DNA of 64,000 nucleotides, from positions 17,212-81,211 of the forward strand of contig CAIVPR010000005.1 in the NCBI GenBank assembly GCA_903907865.1, written 5' to 3'. The position numbers and the translations under genes were made by a program. Every line of letters starts with the position of its first letter. The first letter of the stretch is position 1. The notes beneath the pieces were generated by a model. It was given only the letters and a program-made list of their open reading frames with translations. It ran no database searches and had not been told where the DNA came from. Source of the DNA: an uncultured Acidobacteriia bacterium (GTDB lineage: Bacteria > Acidobacteriota > Terriglobia > Bryobacterales > Bryobacteraceae). Shown here piece after piece: positions 51,652 through 60,360 of this stretch.

Positions 51652-53176
51652 GGGCGGTGCCCCGGCGGCTGGCCCGGGCGGGGTACGCTACGCGCTGGCC
51701 TGCTTCGCGGGTTGTTGCGCAGCCATGGCTGCGGCCGTGTTCTATTTTCAATCGACGGGCTCCACCCTTTATTCGGGTGACGCGGAGGCCCACCTCAACA
51801 TCGCGAGGCGGGTCGTCGATTCGCGGACGCCCGGTTGGGCCCAACTGGGAACCACTTGGCTCCCGCTGCCCCACCTGCTGATACTTCCGTTGGTGCGCAA
51901 CGACGCGCTCTGGCGCACGGGCCTGGCAGGTGCAATTCCGTCGGCTCTGTTGATGGCGCTCGGTGCGACATTCCTGTTCGCGACCGTCCGTCGGTGTCTC
52001 GGGTCAGTGGTTCCGGCAGCGACGGCGGCAGCAGCGTTTCTCTTGAATCCGAACATCCTCTATTTAGGGTCGATTCCGATGACAGAGGCGGCGTGCTTCG
52101 CCTCCCTCCTCGGCCTGCTCTACTTCACGACCCTGTTCGGGGAAACGCTTGCGTGGGGCCCGGTGGTCGGGGCTGGGCTGGCCGCCTGCGCGGGGTCGCT
52201 CTCGCGCTATGAGGCTTGGTTCCTGCTGCCGTTCGCGGCCTTGTACATATTCGTGCGCGGCGGGTCCAGACGCTGGGGAGCGGTCGCAGTCTTCGCGGTG
52301 ATCGCAGGCTTCGGGCCGGCGCTATGGCTTGCCCACAACTGGTGGTACTTCGGCGATCCGCTGTATTTCTACCGGGGACCGTGGTCGGCCAGGGCCATTC
52401 AAGGGAAGGCGCCCTATCCGGGACGGGATGATTGGCGACTGGCTGCGCTCTACTTCTTCGAAGCGGGCAAACTGGTGTGCGGACTGCCGGCATTACTCGC
52501 CGGGACGGTCGGCGTAGTGGCAGCCTGCTTCTCGCGGCGCGCGGTCTGGCCCGCAATTTTCCTCGTCCTGCCGCCGGCATTCTATGTTTGGAGCATCCAC
52601 TCCTCCGCCACGCCGGTCTTCGTGCCGCAACTGGAACCCCACGGCTTCTACAACATCCGCTACGCGACGGCCTTCGTGCCGCTCGTCGCTTTCGGGGCAG
52701 CGGGACTAGCCCGATTCGGACGTGTGGCCGCTGCAGCCATCCTCATAATTATTTTCGCGCCGCTCTCATGGAACTGGCTCAAACCGCCGATAGTACTGCA
52801 GGAGGCCGAACACAACTCCGAAGGAAGGCGCGCATGGACCAGAGCGGCGGTGGCGGTCCTGCGGGCCGATGCGGGGCCGGGAGACACATATTTCACCAGT
52901 TTCGGCGACATGACGGCGATCTACCGGACGCTGGGCATCCCGTTGCGCAATACCCTGACCGGGGACAACAACCCCCAGTTCACCATGGTCCAGTCCCGCC
53001 CCGACGTCTTCCTCTGGGAGGAGTGGGCGGTAGCGATGGGCGGCGACACCGTGCAGGGAATCGTCGAAAACGCATATTTGCGCGGCCCGAAATACGATCT
53101 GGTCCGGCGGATCACCGTGAGGGGCCAGCCGTCCATCGAAATATTTAGAAAACATCATGACGATCCCATTCGCTAA
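51611..53176 (+). CDS. GT-C (ArnT/PMT-like) membrane glycosyltransferase
   Basis: A 521-residue inner-membrane protein with about ten hydrophobic segments. The first periplasmic loop after TM1 has STLYSGDAEAHLNIARRVVD, with the acidic pair (DAE) typical of GT-C enzymes that take polyprenyl-phosphate sugars. A long C-terminal soluble part (from about 400; TYFTSFGDMTAIYRTLGIP) would face the periplasm. Substrates are unknown. ATG at 51611 overlaps the end of pfkB, and dapF begins 20 bases before the stop, so translation is probably coupled along the operon. Confidence 0.82.
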   Translation: MAASKNSKRSRPSKGGAPAAGPGGVRYALACFAGCCAAMAAAVFYFQSTGSTLYSGDAEAHLNIARRVVDSRTPGWAQLGTTWLPLPHLLILPLVRNDALWRTGLAGAIPSALLMALGATFLFATVRRCLGSVVPAATAAAAFLLNPNILYLGSIPMTEAACFASLLGLLYFTTLFGETLAWGPVVGAGLAACAGSLSRYEAWFLLPFAALYIFVRGGSRRWGAVAVFAVIAGFGPALWLAHNWWYFGDPLYFYRGPWSARAIQGKAPYPGRDDWRLAALYFFEAGKLVCGLPALLAGTVGVVAACFSRRAVWPAIFLVLPPAFYVWSIHSSATPVFVPQLEPHGFYNIRYATAFVPLVAFGAAGLARFGRVAAAAILIIIFAPLSWNWLKPPIVLQEAEHNSEGRRAWTRAAVAVLRADAGPGDTYFTSFGDMTAIYRTLGIPLRNTLTGDNNPQFTMVQSRPDVFLWEEWAVAMGGDTVQGIVENAYLRGPKYDLVRRITVRGQPSIEIFRKHHDDPIR

Positions 53177-53960
53177 ACTTCACGGGGCCAAGAACGACTT
53201 CCTGCTGACCGACCTCGATGCCGCGCCCTCCCAAGGCCTGCCTGATATCGCGGTCGCCATTTGCGACCGGTTCACCGGTGTTGGCGGCGACGGCTGGATG
53301 CTGGTGGACCGCACGCCCGGGCCGGACTACGACGCGTCTATCCGACTGTTCAACTCGGACGGCAGCGAGCCCGAAATCTCCGGCAACGGTACCCGTTGTG
53401 CCGCCGCGCTACTTCTTCTGGACCACCCGGCGTTGGAAAACATCCGCATCCGCACCGCTGCGGGGACCAAGCATCTCAAGGTGGTCTCCCGGCACGGCCT
53501 CGAAATCTTGTTTGAAATGAACATGGGCGCCATCCGGGTCCTGGACTTGGCCGCGACCGTCCAGGGACGCGACGCGGTGATAGTGGATGCGGGGAATCCG
53601 CAGTGCGCCATGCCCGTCGCCGATTTCGACTTTGATTGGAGGGCAGTTGGGAAGGCCGTCGAGTGGGACCCCAAGTTCCCCAAGCGCACCAACGTCTCCT
53701 TCATCCGCGCCGTGGACAGGCACGAGATCGAGGTCCGCTTCTGGGAACGCGGCGCGGGAGAGACCAATAGTTCCGGTACCGGTTCGACCGGCGCAGCAGT
53801 GGCGGCGGTCGCGCGGGGCCTTGCCGAAAGTCCGGTAACGGTGCAAACTCCCGCAGGGCCGCTTCATCTGAGGCTCGACGGGGACACGGTACTCCTCACC
53901 GGTCCGGCCGAACTTGTCGCCCAAGGAACGTACCAGTATCATGCCGCCGGGCAGCGATAG
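53157..53960 (+). CDS. dapF: Diaminopimelate epimerase homologue with both catalytic Cys replaced
   Basis: A 267-residue cytosolic protein of the DapF family, which interconverts LL- and meso-diaminopimelate for lysine and peptidoglycan. The two-fold layout is intact (KLHGAKNDFLL, FNSDGSEPEISGNGTRC, VDAGNPQCAM, RTNVSFIRAV, RFWERGAGETNSSGTGS). The catalytic Cys of the C-G-N-G motif is Ser75, and that of the second half (normally A-C-G-T-G) is Ser206. A thiol pair is needed in studied DapF enzymes, so either serine chemistry, another substrate or inactivity must be considered. No strong Shine-Dalgarno is seen; translation is probably coupled to the preceding overlapping gene. Confidence 0.88.
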   Translation: MTIPFAKLHGAKNDFLLTDLDAAPSQGLPDIAVAICDRFTGVGGDGWMLVDRTPGPDYDASIRLFNSDGSEPEISGNGTRCAAALLLLDHPALENIRIRTAAGTKHLKVVSRHGLEILFEMNMGAIRVLDLAATVQGRDAVIVDAGNPQCAMPVADFDFDWRAVGKAVEWDPKFPKRTNVSFIRAVDRHEIEVRFWERGAGETNSSGTGSTGAAVAAVARGLAESPVTVQTPAGPLHLRLDGDTVLLTGPAELVAQGTYQYHAAGQR

Positions 53961-53987
53961 CCCGGTCTATGGGAAAATGGAGATCGA

Positions 53988-55304
53988 ATGAGCAACTCTC
54001 TGAATCCGGTTGCCGCAGCACTGGCGGAAAAGATCAAGAATCGAACGGCGCGCGTAGGCGTGATCGGCTTGGGCTACGTCGGCCTGCCGCTTGCGGTGGA
54101 GTACGCCCAAGCGGGCTTCCACGTCACGGGCATAGATCTGAGTGTGTCCAAGGTCGACAAGGTGAACGCGGGTGAGTCCTACGTTGGCGATGTACCTACC
54201 GAGGTGCTGGCCCCACTGGTCGAGAAGGGCCTGCTGAACGCGACGACCGATTTCGCCGCGATGCTGGAACTCGACACGATCAACATCGCGGTGCCGACGC
54301 CGCTCCGCAAGACTAAGGACCCGGACATGAGCTACATCGTGTCCGCCACCGAAAAGATCGTCCAGTATCTCCACCCGGGGATGCTCATCATCCTGGAGTC
54401 GACCACCTATCCCGGAACCACCGACGAATTGGTGCTCCCGATGCTGGAGAAATCCGGCCTGAAGGTCGGCGAGGACTTCTTCCTGTGCTTCTCTCCGGAA
54501 CGCGTCGATCCGGGCAACGCCAAGTTCCAGACCAAGAACATCCCCAAGGTTGTCGGGGGCCATACGCCCGCCTGTACGGAATTGGGCCGCGACTTCTATG
54601 GCATGGCCTTGGAGCACGTCGTGCCAGTCAGTTCCACGCAAGTCGCCGAAATGGTGAAGCTGCTGGAAAACACCTTCCGTATGATCAACATCGGGCTGGT
54701 GAACGAGATCGCCATCATGTGCGACGGCATGGGCATCAACGTCTGGGAGGTGATCGACGCCGCGGCCACCAAGCCGTTCGGCTTCATGCCTTTCTACCCC
54801 GGCCCCGGCTTGGGCGGACACTGCATTCCAATCGACCCGTTCTACCTTTCGTGGAAGACCAAGCAGGCGGGCATCGAGGCGCGCTTCATCGAACTGGCCG
54901 GGTACATCAACGGACAGATGCCGCACTTCGTGGTGTCCAAAGTCCAGAACGCCCTCAATGAAGTTCGCAAGGCGGTCAAGGGGTCCAAGATCGTGATCTA
55001 CGGCGCTGCGTACAAACGCGACATCGACGATGTCCGCGAATCCCCGGCGCTCGACATCATCCACCTACTGAAGAAGCGCGGCGCGGACGTTTCCTACGTC
55101 GATCCGTACATCGCGGAAATCAGGCTCGACCATGAAGTGCTCAAGGCGAGTCCGGCGGATGTGGTGAAGGAAGCCGACTGCGTGGTGATTGTGACCGACC
55201 ACAAATGCTTCGACTACGACGCCCTGCTGGCAGATTCGAGCCTGATCGTGGACACCCGCAACGCGCTCAAGGGCGTGCAGTCCGACAAAGTTTTCCGTTT
55301 GTAA
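53988..55304 (+). CDS. Nucleotide-sugar dehydrogenase (WbpA/UDP-HexNAc dehydrogenase type)
   Basis: A 438-residue cytosolic enzyme of the UDP-glucose/GDP-mannose dehydrogenase family, which oxidises C6 of a nucleotide sugar to a uronate with two NAD+. The NAD site VGVIGLGYVGLPLAVEYA (about 23-40), LESTTYPGTTDELV, KLLENTFRMINIGLVNE and the catalytic Cys in GLGGHCIPIDPFYLSW (about 270-285) are present. The motif and length favour UDP-N-acetylglucosamine 6-dehydrogenases such as WbpA, over UDP-glucose dehydrogenase, but the substrate is not certain. It follows dapF by 27 bases, and a FecR-like gene follows after 55. Confidence 0.9.
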   Translation: MSNSLNPVAAALAEKIKNRTARVGVIGLGYVGLPLAVEYAQAGFHVTGIDLSVSKVDKVNAGESYVGDVPTEVLAPLVEKGLLNATTDFAAMLELDTINIAVPTPLRKTKDPDMSYIVSATEKIVQYLHPGMLIILESTTYPGTTDELVLPMLEKSGLKVGEDFFLCFSPERVDPGNAKFQTKNIPKVVGGHTPACTELGRDFYGMALEHVVPVSSTQVAEMVKLLENTFRMINIGLVNEIAIMCDGMGINVWEVIDAAATKPFGFMPFYPGPGLGGHCIPIDPFYLSWKTKQAGIEARFIELAGYINGQMPHFVVSKVQNALNEVRKAVKGSKIVIYGAAYKRDIDDVRESPALDIIHLLKKRGADVSYVDPYIAEIRLDHEVLKASPADVVKEADCVVIVTDHKCFDYDALLADSSLIVDTRNALKGVQSDKVFRL

Positions 55305-55359
55305 TTTGCCCATTGACTTTGACCTCCGGCGGGAGGATGATCGATTCTAGGGGAGTCCC

Positions 55360-56574
55360 ATGACTATGAACCGGCGATTGGTATTCGTGGCAGCGATGAT
55401 CGGCATGACGGCGGCTGGCGCACAAGCGCAGAACGTCATCTCGGCCCACTCGGGCACACTTCACTACGCCGAGGGCGTGGTGATGATCGACGGGACGGTA
55501 GTCGAGCAAAAGGCCGCGAAGTTCTCCCAGATCAAGGAGAACGGCATCCTGAGCACGGCTATGGGACGCGCCGAGATCCTCCTCACCCCGGGGGTGTTTC
55601 TCCGCGTCGGCGAGCACAGTTCGGTGAAGCTGCTGGACAACCGGCTGGCAAGCACCCGCATCGAATTGCTTTCCGGCATCGCCATGGTGGAATCGGACGA
55701 TCCCGACGTTTCGGTGAAGAACCCGGCGGTCACGATTCTCTACAAGACGTACGAAGTACAGCCAGTCAAGTTCGGTCTCTTCGAACTGGACGCCAACGCC
55801 AATGAGTTGAAGGTCTTCAAAGGTCAGGCCAACGTGAACGCCGACACCGTCCACGCGGTCATCAAGGAAGGCCGCAAGATGCCGTTCTCCGCAGCGCTCT
55901 TGTCGGAACGCTTTGATGTGAAGGACGCCGACGATCTCTACCTCTGGACGCGCGACCGTTCCGCGTACATCTCGGCCGCGAACATGTCTGCCGCACGCAC
56001 GATCTCTAGCAACTCGTCGCTGTACAACGGTTTTGGGATGCTCGACGCGACAACGCCCGGTTCCGGTCGCTGGTATTACAACTCGTTCCTGGGCAGCTTT
56101 ACCTACATGCCCTATGGCGGGATGTTCATGAACCCGTTCGGCTACGGATTCTATAGCCCCTATACGATTGGGATGTACTACATGCCGAGTCGGTACTACT
56201 GGAACGGTGGCGGTACGAGCCGCACTGGTTCAGCGACAGGTGTGGCATTGACGAACATCGGGACATCATCAGTCGCATCGCAGATTTCGCGGATGGGCAG
56301 CGGGGTCAACACACACGCGACACTCGGTTCTCCGCTGCGCGCAACAACTGGCACGGCGAATGCCCCCAGCTACCGCAGCGGCTTGAGCAACCCTACGTCG
56401 AACGGGCCTTCGTTCAACAATACGAACGCAAACAGCAGCTATTCGCCAACCGTGGCTAGCGCGCCGGTATCCAACAATGTCTCAGCCGGGGCGGCGGGAC
56501 GTTTCGGGGGCGGCGGAGGCGGCGGCGCAGTGGTGGCTGCACCGGCTGCCGGTGGCGGAACCCGCGGCAAGTAG
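55360..56574 (+). CDS. Exported FecR-domain-like protein with Gly-rich tail
   Basis: A 404-residue exported protein. Signal peptide 1-24; a FecR-like beta domain about 28-165 (AEGVVMIDGTVVEQKAAKFS, GRAEILLTPGVFLRVGEHSS, IELLSGIAMVESDD). The middle is Tyr/Gly/Met-rich (FTYMPYGGMFMNPFGYGFYS), and the end is low-complexity Ser/Asn/Gly. Such proteins are frequent in Acidobacteria without a sigma factor partner, and this one does not sit beside one, so the iron-signalling role of true FecR is not implied. GGGGAG lies six bases before the ATG at 55360. A hairpin follows the gene. Confidence 0.78.
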   Translation: MTMNRRLVFVAAMIGMTAAGAQAQNVISAHSGTLHYAEGVVMIDGTVVEQKAAKFSQIKENGILSTAMGRAEILLTPGVFLRVGEHSSVKLLDNRLASTRIELLSGIAMVESDDPDVSVKNPAVTILYKTYEVQPVKFGLFELDANANELKVFKGQANVNADTVHAVIKEGRKMPFSAALLSERFDVKDADDLYLWTRDRSAYISAANMSAARTISSNSSLYNGFGMLDATTPGSGRWYYNSFLGSFTYMPYGGMFMNPFGYGFYSPYTIGMYYMPSRYYWNGGGTSRTGSATGVALTNIGTSSVASQISRMGSGVNTHATLGSPLRATTGTANAPSYRSGLSNPTSNGPSFNNTNANSSYSPTVASAPVSNNVSAGAAGRFGGGGGGGAVVAAPAAGGGTRGK

Positions 56575-56610
56575 TCTAAGCATTCATCTTCGAGTTGACA
56601 TTGGGGGGGC

Positions 56611-56640
56611 AAAAGCGCTACCGTAAAGGTACTGCTTTTG
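56611..56640 (+). terminator. Hairpin with A-run and T-run after the FecR-like gene
   Basis: AAAAGC pairs with GCTTTT and TACC with GGTA around GTAAA, with two unpaired bases on each side. The A-run before and T-run after give the shape of a bidirectional intrinsic terminator, 36 bases after the stop. Confidence 0.6.
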
Positions 56641-56655
56641 TCCCTTTCGCTTTTC

Positions 56656-56730
56656 GGCGCGGTAGCCAAGTGGTAAGGCCAGGGTCTGCAAAACCCTTAT
56701 TCGTGGGTTCGATTCCCACCCGCGCCTCCA
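56656..56730 (+). tRNA. tRNA-Cys (anticodon GCA)
   Basis: A complete cloverleaf: acceptor arms GGCGCGG and CCGCGCC, D-arm with AGCCAAGTGGTAAGGC, anticodon stem AGGGT/ACCCT with loop CTGCAAA (anticodon GCA), T-arm GTGGGTTCGATTCCCAC. The discriminator base is U73, an identity element of tRNA-Cys, and CCA is encoded. A TTGACA hexamer at 56595-56600 could be its -35, but the matching -10 would overlap the terminator hairpin and is poor. Confidence 0.95.
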
Positions 56731-56745
56731 AACAGCCCCCCCATC

Positions 56746-57819
56746 TCAGCTAGGCGGCAGTTCCAGTTTCGTCCCGGCTTGATGTCTGTTCCATGCATCC
56801 AACGCCTGAATCGCAAACGCCGTCGATACCGGATTGGCTTGTGGCGACACGTGGCCAGCCCTTCGCCCAAACCAAAATCCCCCGTCCAGCGCCCTATCGG
56901 CACTGCTGATCTGGAATTCGGCCAAGGCCGCGGATTCCTCGGTCGCCTCTGAGATATCCAACGGGATCACCCCAGCCCCGTACAAGCGCGCCCGCAACAG
57001 TTGCGCGTAGACGTCCGAACGGACAAACTCGGGTGCGATAGCCCGCAGGAAGCCGCCTATCCTCTCCAAGCCGAACCGATAGGCAGCGACGCAGTCCGCC
57101 CGGTCCAGGAGCGGGTACAACGCCTCCAGAAAATAGCAGGCCGGGTGCAGCCGGTCCATCACCGCGTTCCGGTCACCCGTACCAGGCAGAAAGTCGGGAT
57201 AACTCCGCAGCCCGTCCGCAACCGCAGCAAAGTAGGCGTCCCGTAGCGACTGATCGCCGGTGGCCTGGGACACTTCCCACCAAGCCATGGCAGACTTCGC
57301 CTGGTAGCACGCCGCCGAACGCGACCAGTGCGCAGTGCGGGGCAACGGCTCAAACCCCGGCAGTTCCAAGATCGGGTGGAACCCTTGCTCCGACCTGAAC
57401 GCCTTCAGCGTCCCGTGGCTCGCCGCTGAGGCGATCTCCATCAGCCGGTCATCCCCCGTCTCGCGCCAGACTGCGACCAACCCGCGGACAATGATGCCGC
57501 AGTCGAAGAAATAGGACCGGTACGGACTGTCGGGAGTGGGAGAGGGGTGCTCGAAAGGAAAGACCCGGAGATCCGGATCCCAAGCGGAATCGCAGAGGAA
57601 CTGCGCGGTCAGCCGCGCCCGGTCCAAGTACTCCTGATCCCCGGTCGCCCGGTGCAGAAGCACAAGTGTGCTCGCGGCATAGCCGGTGATCTCGGTGGAG
57701 ACGGGTTTGTATTGTGAAACGTCGGCGCGGTAGTACCTGGAAACTCCGCCGTCAGGGCGTTGAATGCCCGAATGGAGGAACCACCGTCCGGCGCGCGCGA
57801 GCGAGAATGCCCCAGACAA
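56746..57819 (-). CDS. Alpha/alpha-toroid (six-hairpin glycosidase-like) protein
   Basis: A 357-residue protein without a signal peptide. It has the repeat pattern of alpha/alpha-barrel sugar enzymes: GRWFLHSGIQRPDGGVSRYY, STEITGYAASTLVLLHRATG, FDCGIIVRGLVAVWRETGDD, SAMAWWEVSQATGDQSLRDA and HPACYFLEALYPLLDRADC. Similar folds include N-acylglucosamine epimerases and unsaturated glucuronyl hydrolases, but I cannot place it in a named family, so the activity is unknown. Start TTG at 57819. It is divergent from xylA with an 83-base gap that contains both promoters. Confidence 0.7.
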   Translation of the reverse strand: MSGAFSLARAGRWFLHSGIQRPDGGVSRYYRADVSQYKPVSTEITGYAASTLVLLHRATGDQEYLDRARLTAQFLCDSAWDPDLRVFPFEHPSPTPDSPYRSYFFDCGIIVRGLVAVWRETGDDRLMEIASAASHGTLKAFRSEQGFHPILELPGFEPLPRTAHWSRSAACYQAKSAMAWWEVSQATGDQSLRDAYFAAVADGLRSYPDFLPGTGDRNAVMDRLHPACYFLEALYPLLDRADCVAAYRFGLERIGGFLRAIAPEFVRSDVYAQLLRARLYGAGVIPLDISEATEESAALAEFQISSADRALDGGFWFGRRAGHVSPQANPVSTAFAIQALDAWNRHQAGTKLELPPS

Positions 57820-57902
57820 TACGCCAGTTTAGCATTCCTTGATGCCGGAGCCGACAACCGCGCGTCAAGGATTCAACGATTGCGATATCCTGTAGGTTCG
57901 CC

Positions 57903-59138
57903 ATGAAACCTGCTTCCCCCGAACAACAGCAGTCCCTCGTCGGACGACTAATGGACGCTTGCGGCGGCTCCTATACGCCGGAGCAACGCCGCAAGTACTA
58001 TATCTCCGGCCCCCAGTGGGCCGCTGCGTACGAAGGCCACGCGCTCTTCCACGCTCCGACCCGCCAGCCGATCGGTTTCGAAACCGTGATCGAGGAATAC
58101 GGGAAGATCGGAATCCCTTGCTGGGCCACCCACGATACGGACGTGATCCCCACGGACCAGTTGGGCAAGGACGGCCAGGACGAGATTGTAGCTCGGATCA
58201 AGAAGTCGCTCGCCAACAACGGGCTGCGCTGCTCGATGGTGACCACCGAGACCTTCCACCACGCAGTCTTCGCCTCCAGCCCGGCATCGGAATCGCCCGA
58301 GATCCGCAGGTACGCCAAATGGCGCGTCTGCAACACCGTGGACATCGGCCATGAACTCGGCGCGGAATTCGCAGTCTACTGGCCGGGCTCATTGGGCTAC
58401 CAGATCCAAGGCGCGGTCGAGGAGACCCAGACCCTCCGCTGGTACGCCGAATCGCTGAACGCCGCCTGCGACCGCGATATCGAAGTCGCAGCCAAGCTCG
58501 GCCGCCCGACCCTCAAGCACTGCATGGAGGCGAAGCCCTTCGAGCCCCAAGCCGAAATCCTGCTGCCCACCAGCGACGCCATGCTCGGCTTCATCGCCTC
58601 CGGCCTGCTGACGCACCCGGAGATGGTCGGTCTGAACCCCGAGTACCTCCACGAACTGATGTGGGGCGGAGCGCCGCGCGCGGCCCTTGCACGCGCCCTC
58701 ACCGCTGGCAAGCTCTGGCACTTCGACATCAACGACGGGTACCGCCTGAAGCACGACGTCGACATCGCCGTCGGCCTCGTCAATCCGCTCGACTGGCTCA
58801 ACGTACTCGTGCTGTTGCGCTCCCACGGCTACAACGGCCCATTCAACCTCGACTACAAGCCCCCACGCACCACCAGCGCCTTCGGTGTCTTCAAGGTGAG
58901 CTTCCCGACCGCTGTCGACCGTTTCATCACCCTCTGGGAGATGGCGGGAGAAGTCATGGAGGACCCGATCATATCCGAGGCCAGCGCCGCCCTCCGAGCC
59001 GGTGCAGGCTGCGACAGCAACGACCCGACTGTGATCTTCGAGGCCAACAAGGAGCTGATGTCCCTGCACGAGCTCATCGGCCACCGGCTTGTCCAGATCC
59101 TGCTCGGCGTCCACCGCGGTCGCGTTTACTCGGTCTAA
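57903..59138 (+). CDS. xylA: Xylose isomerase (class I type)
   Basis: A 411-residue cytosolic TIM-barrel isomerase converting D-xylose to D-xylulose (and D-glucose to D-fructose). It resembles the short actinobacterial class I enzymes. All metal and catalytic positions are found: His/Asp in HDTDVIP, Glu and Lys in MEAKPFEPQ, Glu/His in NPEYLHE, Asp in HFDIND, Asp pair in KHDVDI and Asp in LDYKPP. It starts at ATG with no strong Shine-Dalgarno. There is no xylulokinase or xylose transporter nearby, and the divergent partner is an alpha/alpha-toroid protein. Confidence 0.92.
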   Translation: MKPASPEQQQSLVGRLMDACGGSYTPEQRRKYYISGPQWAAAYEGHALFHAPTRQPIGFETVIEEYGKIGIPCWATHDTDVIPTDQLGKDGQDEIVARIKKSLANNGLRCSMVTTETFHHAVFASSPASESPEIRRYAKWRVCNTVDIGHELGAEFAVYWPGSLGYQIQGAVEETQTLRWYAESLNAACDRDIEVAAKLGRPTLKHCMEAKPFEPQAEILLPTSDAMLGFIASGLLTHPEMVGLNPEYLHELMWGGAPRAALARALTAGKLWHFDINDGYRLKHDVDIAVGLVNPLDWLNVLVLLRSHGYNGPFNLDYKPPRTTSAFGVFKVSFPTAVDRFITLWEMAGEVMEDPIISEASAALRAGAGCDSNDPTVIFEANKELMSLHELIGHRLVQILLGVHRGRVYSV

Positions 59139-59180
59139 CGGAACAACACGGGGCGCGCGCCTTTAGCGTGCGCCCCTTCC

Positions 59181-60113
59181 CTACCCCCGGAACAGCTCGT
59201 GGACGGGTTCCACCCCCGGCTCCACCCCGGCCCGGTCCAGCGGCACGCCCAGCGCTGAATAGATCGTCGCCGCGAGCATTCCCGGAGTAACAGGATTCTC
59301 GCGCGGTTCCGCACCTAGGCAGTCCGAACTCCCGTACACCTGCCCGCCAACGACCCCGCCGCCGGCAACAACCGCCGTCCAGCAACCGGGCCAGTGGTCG
59401 CGGCCACCAGTCGGGTTTATCTTGGGCGTCCGGCCAAACTCCCCGGTAGCCACCACCAGCGTGGTCGCCAAGAGTCCACGCCGATCCAAGTCCACCAACA
59501 GCGCCGAGTACGCCTCGTCGAACATTGGGCCAACCACATCCCGATAGCAATTCGTGCTGCTGAACGGCTTCCACCCATGGCTGTCCCAAGTGGTTTCGTC
59601 AAAGACCGTCTCGAACATGTTGACCGTCACAAAGCGCACGCCCGACGCCACCAGCCGACTCGCCTGCATGCAATTCGCCGCGAAATCGTCTGGACCGTTC
59701 GGCAGAACGACATGATTGGTGCCCGTGAAGTCCGCCACCACCGACCCGACAGTCGGAAACGCGGCCTTCCCCGCCCCGGCCAGACGGCCTGTCTGGATCA
59801 GTTCGTCCCCAACCTCGTGCGTAGGCTCGCCCTCGTAGTGCATGGACCGTATCAGCGCATACTTGTCCGCCTGCCGCGCCATCTTCGGAAAGATTTCCGA
59901 GATCTCCATCCCCGGCACATTGGTGCGGATCGGACGGAACGCCCCCCGGACCCCGCTCGGGGCATCGGGCTTCAGGTCCCACGTATCCAATTGGGAGGGC
60001 CCGCCGACCAGACGAAGCAAGATGCAACTCTTGCCTGGCGCGGAACCCTCGACGCGCGCAAGCCCGGCAGGCACGGCCAACGCTCCGGCTCGCAGAAAAT
60101 CCCGTCGCAGCAT
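59181..60113 (-). CDS. DUF1501 protein, Tat-type export
   Basis: A 310-residue DUF1501 protein, shorter than most family members (about 400-470). The Tat signal LRRDFLRAGALAVPAGLARV, then LLRLVGGPSQLDTWDLKPDA, PTHEVGDELIQTGR, and VVATGEFGRTPKINPTGGRDHW with the conserved Glu and His. The start at 60113 was chosen because the signal peptide begins there; the longer frame overlaps iscX. It is unlinked to a DUF1549 partner here, unlike the copy at 26.5 kb. It follows iscX after four bases, so the two are probably in one message. Confidence 0.87.
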   Translation of the reverse strand: MLRRDFLRAGALAVPAGLARVEGSAPGKSCILLRLVGGPSQLDTWDLKPDAPSGVRGAFRPIRTNVPGMEISEIFPKMARQADKYALIRSMHYEGEPTHEVGDELIQTGRLAGAGKAAFPTVGSVVADFTGTNHVVLPNGPDDFAANCMQASRLVASGVRFVTVNMFETVFDETTWDSHGWKPFSSTNCYRDVVGPMFDEAYSALLVDLDRRGLLATTLVVATGEFGRTPKINPTGGRDHWPGCWTAVVAGGGVVGGQVYGSSDCLGAEPRENPVTPGMLAATIYSALGVPLDRAGVEPGVEPVHELFRG

Positions 60114-60117
60114 ATAT

Positions 60118-60330
60118 CTATTGGTTCTCCTGATACTCGTCGTACCAAGCCATCTGGATCCGCTCCAGTTTCCCCTCGTTGGAGCGCGACGGCTCGTCGT
60201 CGAAATCCTCAAGCTCAACCACCCACTTGTGCAGGTCAGTAAATCGCACCGTGATCGGATCCACCGTCGGATGCTTCTCGTACAGTGCCAACCCGATGTC
60301 TTCCGCGTCTTCCCAACTCAATCCGGCCAT
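60118..60330 (-). CDS. iscX: IscX, Fe-S assembly adaptor
   Basis: A 70-residue acidic protein that matches IscX: LSWEDAEDIGLALYEKHP, VRFTDLHKWVVELEDFDD, and SNEGKLERIQMAWYDEY. In enterobacteria IscX binds IscS and iron and tunes cluster assembly. The rest of an isc operon is not here, as the neighbours are a DUF1501 gene and, divergently, an S41 protease. ATG at 60330 gives the usual N-terminus, but GTG at 60336 has the better Shine-Dalgarno (AGGA). Confidence 0.92.
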   Translation of the reverse strand: MAGLSWEDAEDIGLALYEKHPTVDPITVRFTDLHKWVVELEDFDDEPSRSNEGKLERIQMAWYDEYQENQ

Positions 60331-60360
60331 GAGCACATGCTATCCTGCCGGTGGATCAAT

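Noticed and set aside
56595..56624. Full promoter for tRNA-Cys (TTGACA with TACCGT at 18 bases)
   Set aside because: The -35 is perfect, but the -10 is poor and sits inside the terminator-like hairpin, so only the -35 was mentioned.
57903..59138. MNIO/DUF692 enzyme
   Set aside because: The TIM barrel here has the xylose-isomerase ligand set (HDTD, EAKP, NPEYLHE, KHDVDI), not that of DUF692.
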